Shown one piece after another: positions 14,080 to 20,668 of a stretch of 27,115 nucleotides of DNA. The position numbers and the translations under genes are program-made. The DNA is from a virus. The notes below the pieces were generated by a model, which searched no databases, was not told the DNA's origin, and saw only the letters and a list, made by a program, of their open reading frames with translations. Where the stretch lies: IMG/VR virus record IMGVR_UViG_3300021197_001740, positions 1-27,115 of that record, one strand, 5' to 3'. Each line of letters starts with the position of its first letter. Within the stretch, counting starts at the first letter, position 1.

Positions 14080-14899
14080 ACAAACACCAATAGAGCCATC
14101 TTCAATAGAAAATATCGACACCGGTATTTATGAGTGGGCATCTGATCTAGAGCTTTCAACTACTACAAACGATGGTTTTAAGAGAACTCCTGTCATTTGG
14201 CTTGGCACTGAAAGGGCATTCCAGATTAAAAATAATAAAGAGCTTCGTGACGATGTTGGTAAACTTAAATTACCTCTAATAACTATCAATCGTGATTCAA
14301 TTAATAAAGACCCATCCTTTAAGGGTTCATTTCAGGCGCATATATTTGAGAACCCAGACTACAAAGGGGGGACCATCACAATCAAGAGAAGAATAAAACA
14401 AAATAAAACAAGAAATTTTGCAAATGCTGATGCCTCTAGAGTACAAAAAGGCGATGAGACAAGAAGAGGTAATAATAATAAAATTGTTTATGAGCACATA
14501 ACAATACCAATTCCTGTTTACGTAACAATGATGTATACGATTGTGTTGCGGTCAGAATACCAACAACAAATGAATGATCTGGTTGCTCCGTTTATAACAA
14601 GCACTGGACAAATTAATTCGTTCTTGTTTGAAAGAAATGGCTGGTCATACGAGGCGTTTATACAGCCAGATTTTGCTGAAAATAAAAATGTTGACAATCT
14701 TGGCGAAGAAGAGAGAATGTTTGAAACCAAAATTCAAATAAAAGTTTTAGGTTATTTGATTGGTGAAGGCATCAATAGAGTGAAGCCGAAATACTCCGTT
14801 CGAGAAACCAGAGCACAAATTAGAATTACAAGAGAAAGGGTAATTGTTGGAGATAAAAGGCCTTGGAGGAACAATGATGACTTCGAATTTAAAGAATAA
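14069..14899 (+). CDS. 15: Tail terminator/sheath stabiliser (T4 gp15-like)
   Basis: A 276-residue protein, almost the length of T4 gp15 (272). It starts inside the end of the gp14-like gene (11-nt overlap), so it is translationally coupled. Gp15 caps the finished tail tube and sheath and joins the tail to the neck. Visible features include 'IPIPVYVTMMYTIVLRSEYQ' near 145-165, 'NDLVAPFITSTGQINSFLF' after it, and 'GEEERMFETKIQIKVLGYLI' at about 216-235, all in the usual order for gp15 family members; the region 'RNGWSYEAFIQPDF' lies between. The C-terminus is basic (ITRERVIVGDKRPWR). In T4 the terminase genes 16 and 17 follow; here the next gene is the sheath after a promoter motif. Confidence 0.82.
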   Translation: MPVKQTPIEPSSIENIDTGIYEWASDLELSTTTNDGFKRTPVIWLGTERAFQIKNNKELRDDVGKLKLPLITINRDSINKDPSFKGSFQAHIFENPDYKGGTITIKRRIKQNKTRNFANADASRVQKGDETRRGNNNKIVYEHITIPIPVYVTMMYTIVLRSEYQQQMNDLVAPFITSTGQINSFLFERNGWSYEAFIQPDFAENKNVDNLGEEERMFETKIQIKVLGYLIGEGINRVKPKYSVRETRAQIRITRERVIVGDKRPWRNNDDFEFKE

Positions 14900-14920
14900 G
14901 GTTTTTAGTCCTAAAACGTA

Positions 14921-14928
14921 CTATTTAG
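14921..14928 (+). promoter_or_regulatory. Putative late promoter motif CTATTTAG
   Basis: Copy of the CTATTTA element 39 nt before the sheath gene. A short TTTTAG/CTAAAA inverted repeat (14903-14916) lies just upstream and could mark the end of the neck unit, though it has no T tail. Confidence 0.58.
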
Positions 14929-14959
14929 TGAGAGATAAGAAATATAAGGAGATTATTTA

Positions 14960-17860
14960 ATGCCTAGAAGATTTGATTTTATATCACCCGGCGTATCCAT
15001 CAGGGAGATTGATGAAAGTACAGTAGCACCAGATGTTAGTAATGATGGTATTTTATTAATTGGTCAAGCACCACAAGGTCCCGGTAACGTACCAGTTAAA
15101 GTTAAAAATTTGGAAGATTTTTATAGAATTTTTGGACAGCCAATTTCAGGCAAAGGTTCCAAAAACACTGACGTTTGGAGAGACGGAAATAGACAACTTA
15201 CAACATATGCCATGTATGCAGCACAAGCGTGGCTAGCCAGCGGAACATCTCCGGTTACATTTATTAGATTATTAGGTGAGGACACACCAACAGCTAAACA
15301 AGCATCCGGGTATACAAAGGCTGGGTGGTATTCTGGGCACAACAACTCTGTTCATTCTGAACACGAATCTAATGCTTTTGGTCTTTGGATTATGGCTTCA
15401 AGTTCGCATGCTGGTGAAGTCGATGGTATTACACAAGACGCTGTTTTGGCGGCTGTGATTTATACAACTGGGTCTCAATTTGGCCTTAAGGGGACACTGC
15501 CGTCCGAAGATCCTACGCTTTTAGATCCCGTTAAAGCCGTCGGTGGGCTTTTAAATACTTGGGTTGAGTCAAGTACTGTTGGAGGTGTTGCAAACACTTT
15601 TGAATTAGTACATAGTTCTTCTTATAACGTTCAAAAGAGTTTTCAGGTTCACTTTTCAAAAGACAATGCGGATGGATATATCAGAAATGTTTTAAATTGT
15701 AATCCGCAAAAAGTAAATGGAACAAATCAAGAGACAACTGAAACCTATTGGTTAGGCGAAACTTTCGAAGAGCATACTAGCCGACTAATTAATGAGACAT
15801 TGGGTGCGGCGTCATCCTCAGCAGGTCAACAATTTGGTATCTTAATACCATTAGGGTCTGGATATGTCGAAAGAAGAAAAGAAGCGACAGCGTCTAAAAC
15901 AGGGTGGTTTATAAATAGGAACCCTGCTCCAAAGACAGGATATGCCACTTGGAAGATATCCTCAGAATCTAAATTATTTAGATTAGTATCTTTACACGAG
16001 GGCGAATGGTTTAGCCAGAATTACGGCGCCAAGATCGATAATATCAAATTAGGAACAACATCAAATCCGGATTCAACTTTTTCAGTTGTTATTGTAGACG
16101 CAGATGGAAGTGAAATTGAAAGATGGGATAATTGTAATCTAAATCAGTCCTCCGTTAATTTTGTAGCAAATAAAATTGGTGACCAATTCCAAACTTATAA
16201 TGATACGCTAGAGAAGCACGAACTTTTTGGAGAATATAAAAATAATTCTGATTATATTCGTGTTGAAATGGCTCCCGACTGGAAGGCAGGAATTTCAGAT
16301 GCTAGAATGGTACCATGGGGATTTTGGGGACCGCTCAAGCCCAAATCTCTCTTGGTAAACACCGGCTCAATCACTTTTGGAACTAATACTTTTGGTGAAT
16401 TAGCTAAAAAAGCTACTTTCGGGCCTCAAGGGCACCACAATCCGAATGTAGCCCTTATGATCAGCGCATCAATATTACACACTGCTTCATTAAATTGGCC
16501 AGATATGAAATTAACAGATGAAAATTCAAATAATTCAGGAAATTATACAAGAGATTATGTTTTTGGAGTAAGGCAGACACTCGATACAGATAATAAGGGC
16601 AAAAAGCAATTATGGTATTCACCAGATTACAAAGATTTAGTGAGAGCGCTGCCAAATAATTTGTCTTCGGATATCTTGGCTAATACCACTCAAGCTAGTT
16701 GGATTTTCTCATTAGATGAGATAAGAAAAGAAGAAGATCAAGAGTTATGGTATTATAAATCTGGCTCACACATACAATCAACCGAAGCTAACAGATCTTA
16801 TACTGCTAAAAGCGGGTCTGCTGCTCTTCTGACCGCCGGAATTAAACAATTTCAGGCACCATTTGTCGGTGGGTGTGATGGCCTAGACGTTACGCAAGTC
16901 GATCCATTCTCAATTGTAAATGGCCTATCAAACACCGCAGCTTCAGCACACTACGCTTTTTATACAGCAGAAAGAGCATTAGGTATCATCGAAGACCCAG
17001 ACCTATTAAGATACGATTTAGTTTCTTTCCCGGGTAATGTCAATGAAACACTAAATAGAAAACTTATTAGAGGTGTAGAAGAGAGAGGAGATGCACTGGC
17101 TATTATTGATATTGATTCTAGCTATCGTAAGGCCTATGAAGGCAGCGGAACAGAAACTCTTGGAACTTCAACCCAAATTATTACAAACGCCAAGGCACGA
17201 GATTACAATACTAGCTACGCCGCAGCGTATTATCCTCCTGTTAGATTGAGAGATAATAATGGTGATATTACTGTTGTTCCACCATCTGTTGCAGCAATCG
17301 GAGCAATCGGGTTCTCAGAGGCTAATAGCCAAGGCCCTTGGTTTGCACCAGCAGGGTTTAATCGAGGCGGAATTAGCATTCTTGGTGGGTCTGCCGGACC
17401 TAGAGTGGCGGGCACAATAGAGCATTTAACAAAGCAAAACCGAGATGATTTATATGAAGTAAATCTTAATCCAATCGCAAGATTCCCTGCTGTTGGAGAA
17501 ATTGTCATCTTCGGACAGAAAACATTACAACAAACAAATTCTGCGCTTGATAGAATTAATGTACGAAGACTATTAATATATCTTAAAAAGGAAATCAACG
17601 CAATTGCTAATACAATCTTATTCGATCAAAATGTTCGAACAACATGGCTAAGATTTAAAACCGCAGCCGATAGAGTATTGAGCGATGTGCAGAGTCGTTT
17701 GGGCGTAACTGAATACAAACTGGTTTTAGACGAGACCACCACAACCGCAGATTTAGTCGATAGAAATATACTATATGCGAAGGTCTTTGTCAAGCCGGCT
17801 AGAGCGATTGAATTTATCGCAATTGATTTTATAATTACAAAAACTGGAATTGAATTTTAA
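14960..17860 (+). CDS. 18: Contractile tail sheath protein (T4 gp18-like)
   Basis: A 966-residue sheath protein; T4 gp18 is 659, so about 300 residues are added. AAGGAG at 14946-14951 gives 8-nt spacing. The N-terminus 'RFDFISPGVSIREIDES' and 'GILLIGQAPQGPGNVPVKV' with 'DFYRIFGQP' is the standard sheath N-terminal strand and domain I start. The C-terminal 300 residues are also standard: 'LGGSAGPRVAGTIEHLTKQN' with 'DLYEVNLNPIARFPAVGEIV', 'FGQKTLQ', 'RINVRRLLIYLKKEI', 'FDQNVRTTWLRFK' and a closing strand 'FIAIDFIITKTGIEF'. The extra sequence lies between about 100 and 600 and probably forms outward-facing domains. It is transcribed alone between promoter motifs at 14921 and 17869, fitting a protein made in many copies. 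Confidence 0.95.
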   Translation: MPRRFDFISPGVSIREIDESTVAPDVSNDGILLIGQAPQGPGNVPVKVKNLEDFYRIFGQPISGKGSKNTDVWRDGNRQLTTYAMYAAQAWLASGTSPVTFIRLLGEDTPTAKQASGYTKAGWYSGHNNSVHSEHESNAFGLWIMASSSHAGEVDGITQDAVLAAVIYTTGSQFGLKGTLPSEDPTLLDPVKAVGGLLNTWVESSTVGGVANTFELVHSSSYNVQKSFQVHFSKDNADGYIRNVLNCNPQKVNGTNQETTETYWLGETFEEHTSRLINETLGAASSSAGQQFGILIPLGSGYVERRKEATASKTGWFINRNPAPKTGYATWKISSESKLFRLVSLHEGEWFSQNYGAKIDNIKLGTTSNPDSTFSVVIVDADGSEIERWDNCNLNQSSVNFVANKIGDQFQTYNDTLEKHELFGEYKNNSDYIRVEMAPDWKAGISDARMVPWGFWGPLKPKSLLVNTGSITFGTNTFGELAKKATFGPQGHHNPNVALMISASILHTASLNWPDMKLTDENSNNSGNYTRDYVFGVRQTLDTDNKGKKQLWYSPDYKDLVRALPNNLSSDILANTTQASWIFSLDEIRKEEDQELWYYKSGSHIQSTEANRSYTAKSGSAALLTAGIKQFQAPFVGGCDGLDVTQVDPFSIVNGLSNTAASAHYAFYTAERALGIIEDPDLLRYDLVSFPGNVNETLNRKLIRGVEERGDALAIIDIDSSYRKAYEGSGTETLGTSTQIITNAKARDYNTSYAAAYYPPVRLRDNNGDITVVPPSVAAIGAIGFSEANSQGPWFAPAGFNRGGISILGGSAGPRVAGTIEHLTKQNRDDLYEVNLNPIARFPAVGEIVIFGQKTLQQTNSALDRINVRRLLIYLKKEINAIANTILFDQNVRTTWLRFKTAADRVLSDVQSRLGVTEYKLVLDETTTTADLVDRNILYAKVFVKPARAIEFIAIDFIITKTGIEF

Positions 17861-17868
17861 TCATGAAA

Positions 17869-17876
17869 CTATTTAA
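17869..17876 (+). promoter_or_regulatory. Putative late promoter motif CTATTTAA
   Basis: Copy of the CTATTTA element 32 nt before the tube gene; it would drive gp19, its paralogue and the hub/chaperone genes up to the terminator at 20225. Confidence 0.6.
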
Positions 17877-17900
17877 AAATAACATAGGAGAATTATAGTT

Positions 17901-18473
17901 ATGACTTTTTGGTCTAAATCGGCATTGGCGCCCAAGAGAAACTTTCGTTGGCAACTAAGAATCACAGGATTTGGAGATTCGGATGTTGTTTGGTGGGCAA
18001 AAACTGTCAACGTACCTTCCTTTGACGTTTCTGAGGTGGCACATGATTATTTTGATAATAAATATTATTATCCCGGAAGACTTACTTGGTCTGACTTAGA
18101 AGCGACATTAGTTGACCCAATCAGTCCTGATGCTGTTAATTTAACTTTAGATATCATAAATAAAGCCGGCTATAACGTTACTAATAAAGAAGGTGCTAAA
18201 AAAACAATGTCTAAAAAAGCTTCTTCGGCGGAAGGCTTGAAAGATGTTATAATAGACTTGGTAGATACAGAAGGAAAAATGATTGAAAGTTGGACTTTGA
18301 AGAACGCTTTTATTAAGGCTGCAAAGTTTGGCGATTTGGATTATTCAAACGATGAACTAAGAACTATATCATTAACATTTAAATATGATTGGGCAGTTTG
18401 TACCATTAAAGCAGAAAATGGAACTGAAACTGAATATTTTGAAGATATTAACCCTCCTTCACCAACTAGTTAA
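17901..18473 (+). CDS. 19: Tail tube protein (T4 gp19-like)
   Basis: A 190-residue tube protein (T4 gp19 is 163). AGGAG lies 10 nt before ATG. Signatures are 'FWSKSALAPKRNFRWQLRI', 'WWAKTVNVPSFDVSEVAHDY' and 'KYYYPGRLTWSDLEATLVDP' in the first 75 residues, and 'GKMIESWTLKNAFIKAAKFG' then 'DLDYSNDELRTISLTFKYDW' in the last 70, the usual layout of the two-sheet tube fold. It would stack as hexameric rings inside the sheath and carry DNA to the host. The next gene is a divergent paralogue with the same opening, so this one, more typical, is taken as the main tube subunit. Confidence 0.93.
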   Translation: MTFWSKSALAPKRNFRWQLRITGFGDSDVVWWAKTVNVPSFDVSEVAHDYFDNKYYYPGRLTWSDLEATLVDPISPDAVNLTLDIINKAGYNVTNKEGAKKTMSKKASSAEGLKDVIIDLVDTEGKMIESWTLKNAFIKAAKFGDLDYSNDELRTISLTFKYDWAVCTIKAENGTETEYFEDINPPSPTS

Positions 18474-18485
18474 TAGGATTATAAG

Positions 18486-19169
18486 ATGGCGTTTTGGTCT
18501 AAGGCAGACATTGAACCTATAAGAAAAAGAAATTTTTTAATAAGAATTTATAATTCCGCCCAGTTTTATGCTGTTAAATCAGTTACTAGGCCGGTTATTG
18601 AAACTGATGCAAATGAATATAAGATTTTGAATCATACATTCAAAATTCCTTCCATACCAAAGTATTCTGATGTAACAGTAAAATTTGTTGAAGAAGCTGG
18701 ATTACGAGCGCTCGCAAGGTCTCTTGGGGTATTCTATAACAGGGAGATGCCAACAGATGCTAATCCAAATGCGGTTGGTTTAAATAAAGGCGATTCAACC
18801 GATGTGGTTATTGAGTCTTATGATAGTGAAGGTAAGAGATATGATTCTTGGACATTGAAGGGAGCGTTTGTTAGGTCGATTAATTCAGGAGATATGGATT
18901 ATTCAAGTGACGACTTCATAGAGCCAGAACTTGTTTTATCGTATGATTATGCTGTTTATGAGGCAGGCCCGGGCAGCACTGGTGCATCAACAGCACCGAC
19001 CACAACTAATGCCCCAGTCGTAACAGACTCCGGTGGACCTAGTAATTTACCGGAGCAGTCAACCACAGGCGGAAATAATAATTTACCGGGGCAGGTGAAT
19101 GATCAACCGGTTCTGGATTCAGTAGAAGCGGCCCAATCGATATTGCCAAGTCTTTTGGATGTTTGGTAA
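18486..19169 (+). CDS. Second tail-tube-fold protein with disordered C-terminal extension
   Basis: A 227-residue paralogue of the tube protein, 12 nt behind it, with AGGA at 7-nt spacing. It opens 'MAFWSKADIEPIRKRNFLIR' and shares the closing tube strands 'DSEGKRYDSWTLKGAFVRS' and 'GDMDYSSDDFIEPELVLSYD'. After about residue 160 it adds a Pro/Thr/Ser/Gly/Asn tail with a short repeat (NLPEQ, NLPGQ) and a hydrophobic helix-like end (AAQSILPSLLDVW). The tail has no counterpart in gp19 and looks flexible. It might be a minor tube ring at the baseplate or neck end, or a second tube subunit. A gp48/gp54-type tube initiator is less likely because those lie by the tape measure gene. Confidence 0.82.
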   Translation: MAFWSKADIEPIRKRNFLIRIYNSAQFYAVKSVTRPVIETDANEYKILNHTFKIPSIPKYSDVTVKFVEEAGLRALARSLGVFYNREMPTDANPNAVGLNKGDSTDVVIESYDSEGKRYDSWTLKGAFVRSINSGDMDYSSDDFIEPELVLSYDYAVYEAGPGSTGASTAPTTTNAPVVTDSGGPSNLPEQSTTGGNNNLPGQVNDQPVLDSVEAAQSILPSLLDVW

Positions 19170-19198
19170 ATAAAAAGAAACAATTAGAGAGGTGAAAA

Positions 19199-20053
19199 TT
19201 GTCAAGAAATGATATGAATAGGGTTGGTGGAGCCCATGAACAAGCAGATCCACCAGTGTCAAACATGCAAGAAGGAGCGACTTTTAATCCTTTGAGTTTT
19301 GTAGCACCAACAGATTTTGTTGAGCTTCCTTCAAGAGGAATAGGCTACCCGGATAATCATCCATTGTCTGGTAAAGACACAATAGAAATTAAATTTATGA
19401 CAGCGAAAGAAGAGGATATACTTTCATCAAGAGCGTTACTCAAAAAAGGAGTTGCAATTGAGAGATTTATTGAAAGCGTCATAATTGATACAAAAATTAA
19501 AGCAGGAGATTTATTAGTTGGTGATAGAAACGCAATTTTAATTGCCGCTAGATCGTCCGGCTATGGTAATTTATATGAAACGCAAATTAATTGCCCTTCG
19601 TGTGGAGAAAAATCACATGTTACTTTTGATTTAAATGACAAAAAAGTGAAAGAAACATCCCTGACCAGCGAAATTACTAATAATAATGACGGCACATTCC
19701 AAATACTGATGCCTTTTTCAAAATTTAAAGTTGATTTTAAACTCCTAAAAGGAACAGATGAAATCTATTTAACTAAAATGGCTACAAATAAAAAGAAAAA
19801 AAATGCCATCGAGAGTACACTATCAGACCAATATAAAAGAATGGTAGTTAAAGTCGAAGGCCACGCAGATAATTCAATTATATCTAGATATGTCGATGCT
19901 ATGCCAACGCTGGATTCTAGACATTTGAGAAAATGCTATAAATCTGTTACACCAGACGTAACAATTAATAAAGATTTTGAATGCCTCTCTTGTGGCCATG
20001 AACAAGAGTTGGAGGTGCCTTTCGGGGCAGACTTTTTTTGGCCTGACCGATAA
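19199..20053 (+). CDS. 26: Baseplate hub protein of the T4 gp26 type (T4_baseplate family) with zinc ribbon
   Basis: A 284-residue protein starting with TTG; GAGGTGA at 19189-19195 supports that start, and the first ATG would be 18 nt past it. The T4_baseplate (gp26-type) core is visible as 'DFVELPSRGIGYPDNHPLSG', 'IEIKFMTAKEEDILSSRALL', 'ERFIESVIIDTKIKAGDLL', 'DRNAILIAARSSGYG'. Two CxxC pairs, C132/C135 and C262/C265, would form a zinc ribbon; the second ends 'CLSCGHEQELEVPFGADFFW'. T4 gp26 is 208 residues. The order tube, gp26, gp51-position ORF, tape measure fits the T4 hub cluster 26-51-27-28-29. It probably acts in hub assembly on the tape measure. Its last codons overlap a second reading frame, described separately. 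Confidence 0.85.
   Translation: MSRNDMNRVGGAHEQADPPVSNMQEGATFNPLSFVAPTDFVELPSRGIGYPDNHPLSGKDTIEIKFMTAKEEDILSSRALLKKGVAIERFIESVIIDTKIKAGDLLVGDRNAILIAARSSGYGNLYETQINCPSCGEKSHVTFDLNDKKVKETSLTSEITNNNDGTFQILMPFSKFKVDFKLLKGTDEIYLTKMATNKKKKNAIESTLSDQYKRMVVKVEGHADNSIISRYVDAMPTLDSRHLRKCYKSVTPDVTINKDFECLSCGHEQELEVPFGADFFWPDR
20033..20039 (+). other. Seven-T slippery run, candidate +1 or -2 frameshift site
   Basis: Codons GAC TTT TTT TGG of the gp26-like gene contain seven T. Reading on in the +1 (equivalently -2) frame from GGC at 20040 gives 59 sense codons to TGA 20217, fusing about 280 residues to the chaperone-like domain. A -1 slip meets TGA at 20044. A GGAGG at 20011-20015 lies 17 nt upstream and could stimulate shifting. 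Confidence 0.5.
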
Positions 20054-20219
20054 ATACATAGAGAGTGTATACGAACAATTTTTTATCTTAAAGCACCATG
20101 GTGGGTGGTCTTTTATCGAAGCATACAATCTACCGGTAGGTTTGCGGATGTGGTGGATTAAAAGACTAGAAAAGCAGTTTGAAGATGAAAAAAAAGCAAT
20201 GGAAAAAGCTTCCAAATGA
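20040..20219 (+). CDS. Tail-assembly-chaperone-like domain in a second frame (gp51 position)
   Basis: An ORF open from 19962 whose recognisable part begins near 20046: 'LTDKYIESVYEQFFILKHHG' then 'GWSFIEAYNLPVGLRMWWIK' and a charged helical end. This 'GWS-x-x-EA-x-NLP' pattern is common in small phage tail chaperones downstream of tube genes. It lies at the position of T4 gene 51, but is far shorter than T4 gp51 (249 residues). No ATG, GTG or TTG in this frame with a ribosome binding site precedes the domain; ATG 19998 lacks one and would add residues that read the zinc ribbon out of frame. So I favour expression as a frameshifted extension of the gp26-like protein, like lambda gpG-gpT. Coordinates give the part after the shift site. 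Independent initiation remains possible. Confidence 0.7.
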   Translation, partial: GLTDKYIESVYEQFFILKHHGGWSFIEAYNLPVGLRMWWIKRLEKQFEDEKKAMEKASK

Positions 20220-20224
20220 TAAAC

Positions 20225-20246
20225 GTGCTCGTGAGGGCATTTTTTT
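20225..20246 (+). terminator. Intrinsic terminator with GTGA loop
   Basis: TGCTC (20226-20230) pairs with GGGCA (20235-20239) with one G-U, plus a G-T closing pair; loop GTGA is a GNRA tetraloop; seven T follow (20240-20246). It lies 6 nt after the chaperone-like ORF. Confidence 0.72.
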
Positions 20247-20253
20247 ATTTAAA

Positions 20254-20261
20254 CTACTTAG
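20254..20261 (+). promoter_or_regulatory. Variant late promoter motif CTACTTAG
   Basis: One mismatch (C at position 4, as in the copy at 6160). It lies just after the terminator and 31 nt before ATG 20285, and would start the tape measure unit. Confidence 0.42.
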
Positions 20262-20284
20262 TGATAAACGGGAGGATTTTTAAT

Positions 20285-20665
20285 ATGGTAGTAATCGACT
20301 TTAGAAAAGATAACATTCTTTTGAATGAGGCAGGAATATTAAGTGCCTTGGGTAGTTGGACAAAATCCATCCTTAAACATATGTATGGAAAAGATGTTAA
20401 GATGGTTGGCAACGTTAATGTGGGTACCATTTCTGATATTATAAAAGAAGATGAAGAAGAACCAAATTTTATAATAAAGGGAAGATATCGAGATGTTAAA
20501 GCATACGCCAGTGCCATTGTTAAAGAAAAAGCGTATCTGGATGCCTACTCAGAATTTGGTAAGGACCACCCACAAACTGTAAAAGCGAGAGAAAATTTAA
20601 GACCGGCTGTTGCTGAGTTCGAATCGGCCACTGGGTTGAAATGGCCGTTTGTCGATGAGGTTTAA
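20285..20665 (+). CDS. Unknown tail-module protein between chaperone and tape measure
   Basis: A 126-residue protein. ATG 20285 has GGGAGG at 20270-20275, 9 nt upstream; a longer frame from 20216 would read through the terminator and promoter motif. The N-terminal half looks alpha/beta with 'LNEAGILSALGSWTKSILKH' and 'KMVGNVNVGTISDI'; residues about 60-126 are helical: 'YRDVKAYASAIVKEKAYLDA' and 'FGKDHPQTVKARENL', ending in 'TGLKWPFVDEV'. No membrane segment or signal peptide. I do not recognise a family. The T4 cluster has gp27 and gp28 here, but this protein is far shorter than gp27; a small hub or tape-measure chaperone is possible by position. It ends 3 nt before the tape measure start. 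Confidence 0.8.
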   Translation: MVVIDFRKDNILLNEAGILSALGSWTKSILKHMYGKDVKMVGNVNVGTISDIIKEDEEEPNFIIKGRYRDVKAYASAIVKEKAYLDAYSEFGKDHPQTVKARENLRPAVAEFESATGLKWPFVDEV

Positions 20666-20668
20666 TGA

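Noticed and set aside
20033-20046. A lambda-type -1 frameshift at the T run
   Set aside because: The -1 frame meets TGA at 20044 after two codons, so only +1 or -2 gives a longer product.
20216-20284. N-terminal extension (23 codons) of the protein at 20285
   Set aside because: It would be encoded across the terminator hairpin and the promoter variant, while ATG 20285 has an ideal GGGAGG.
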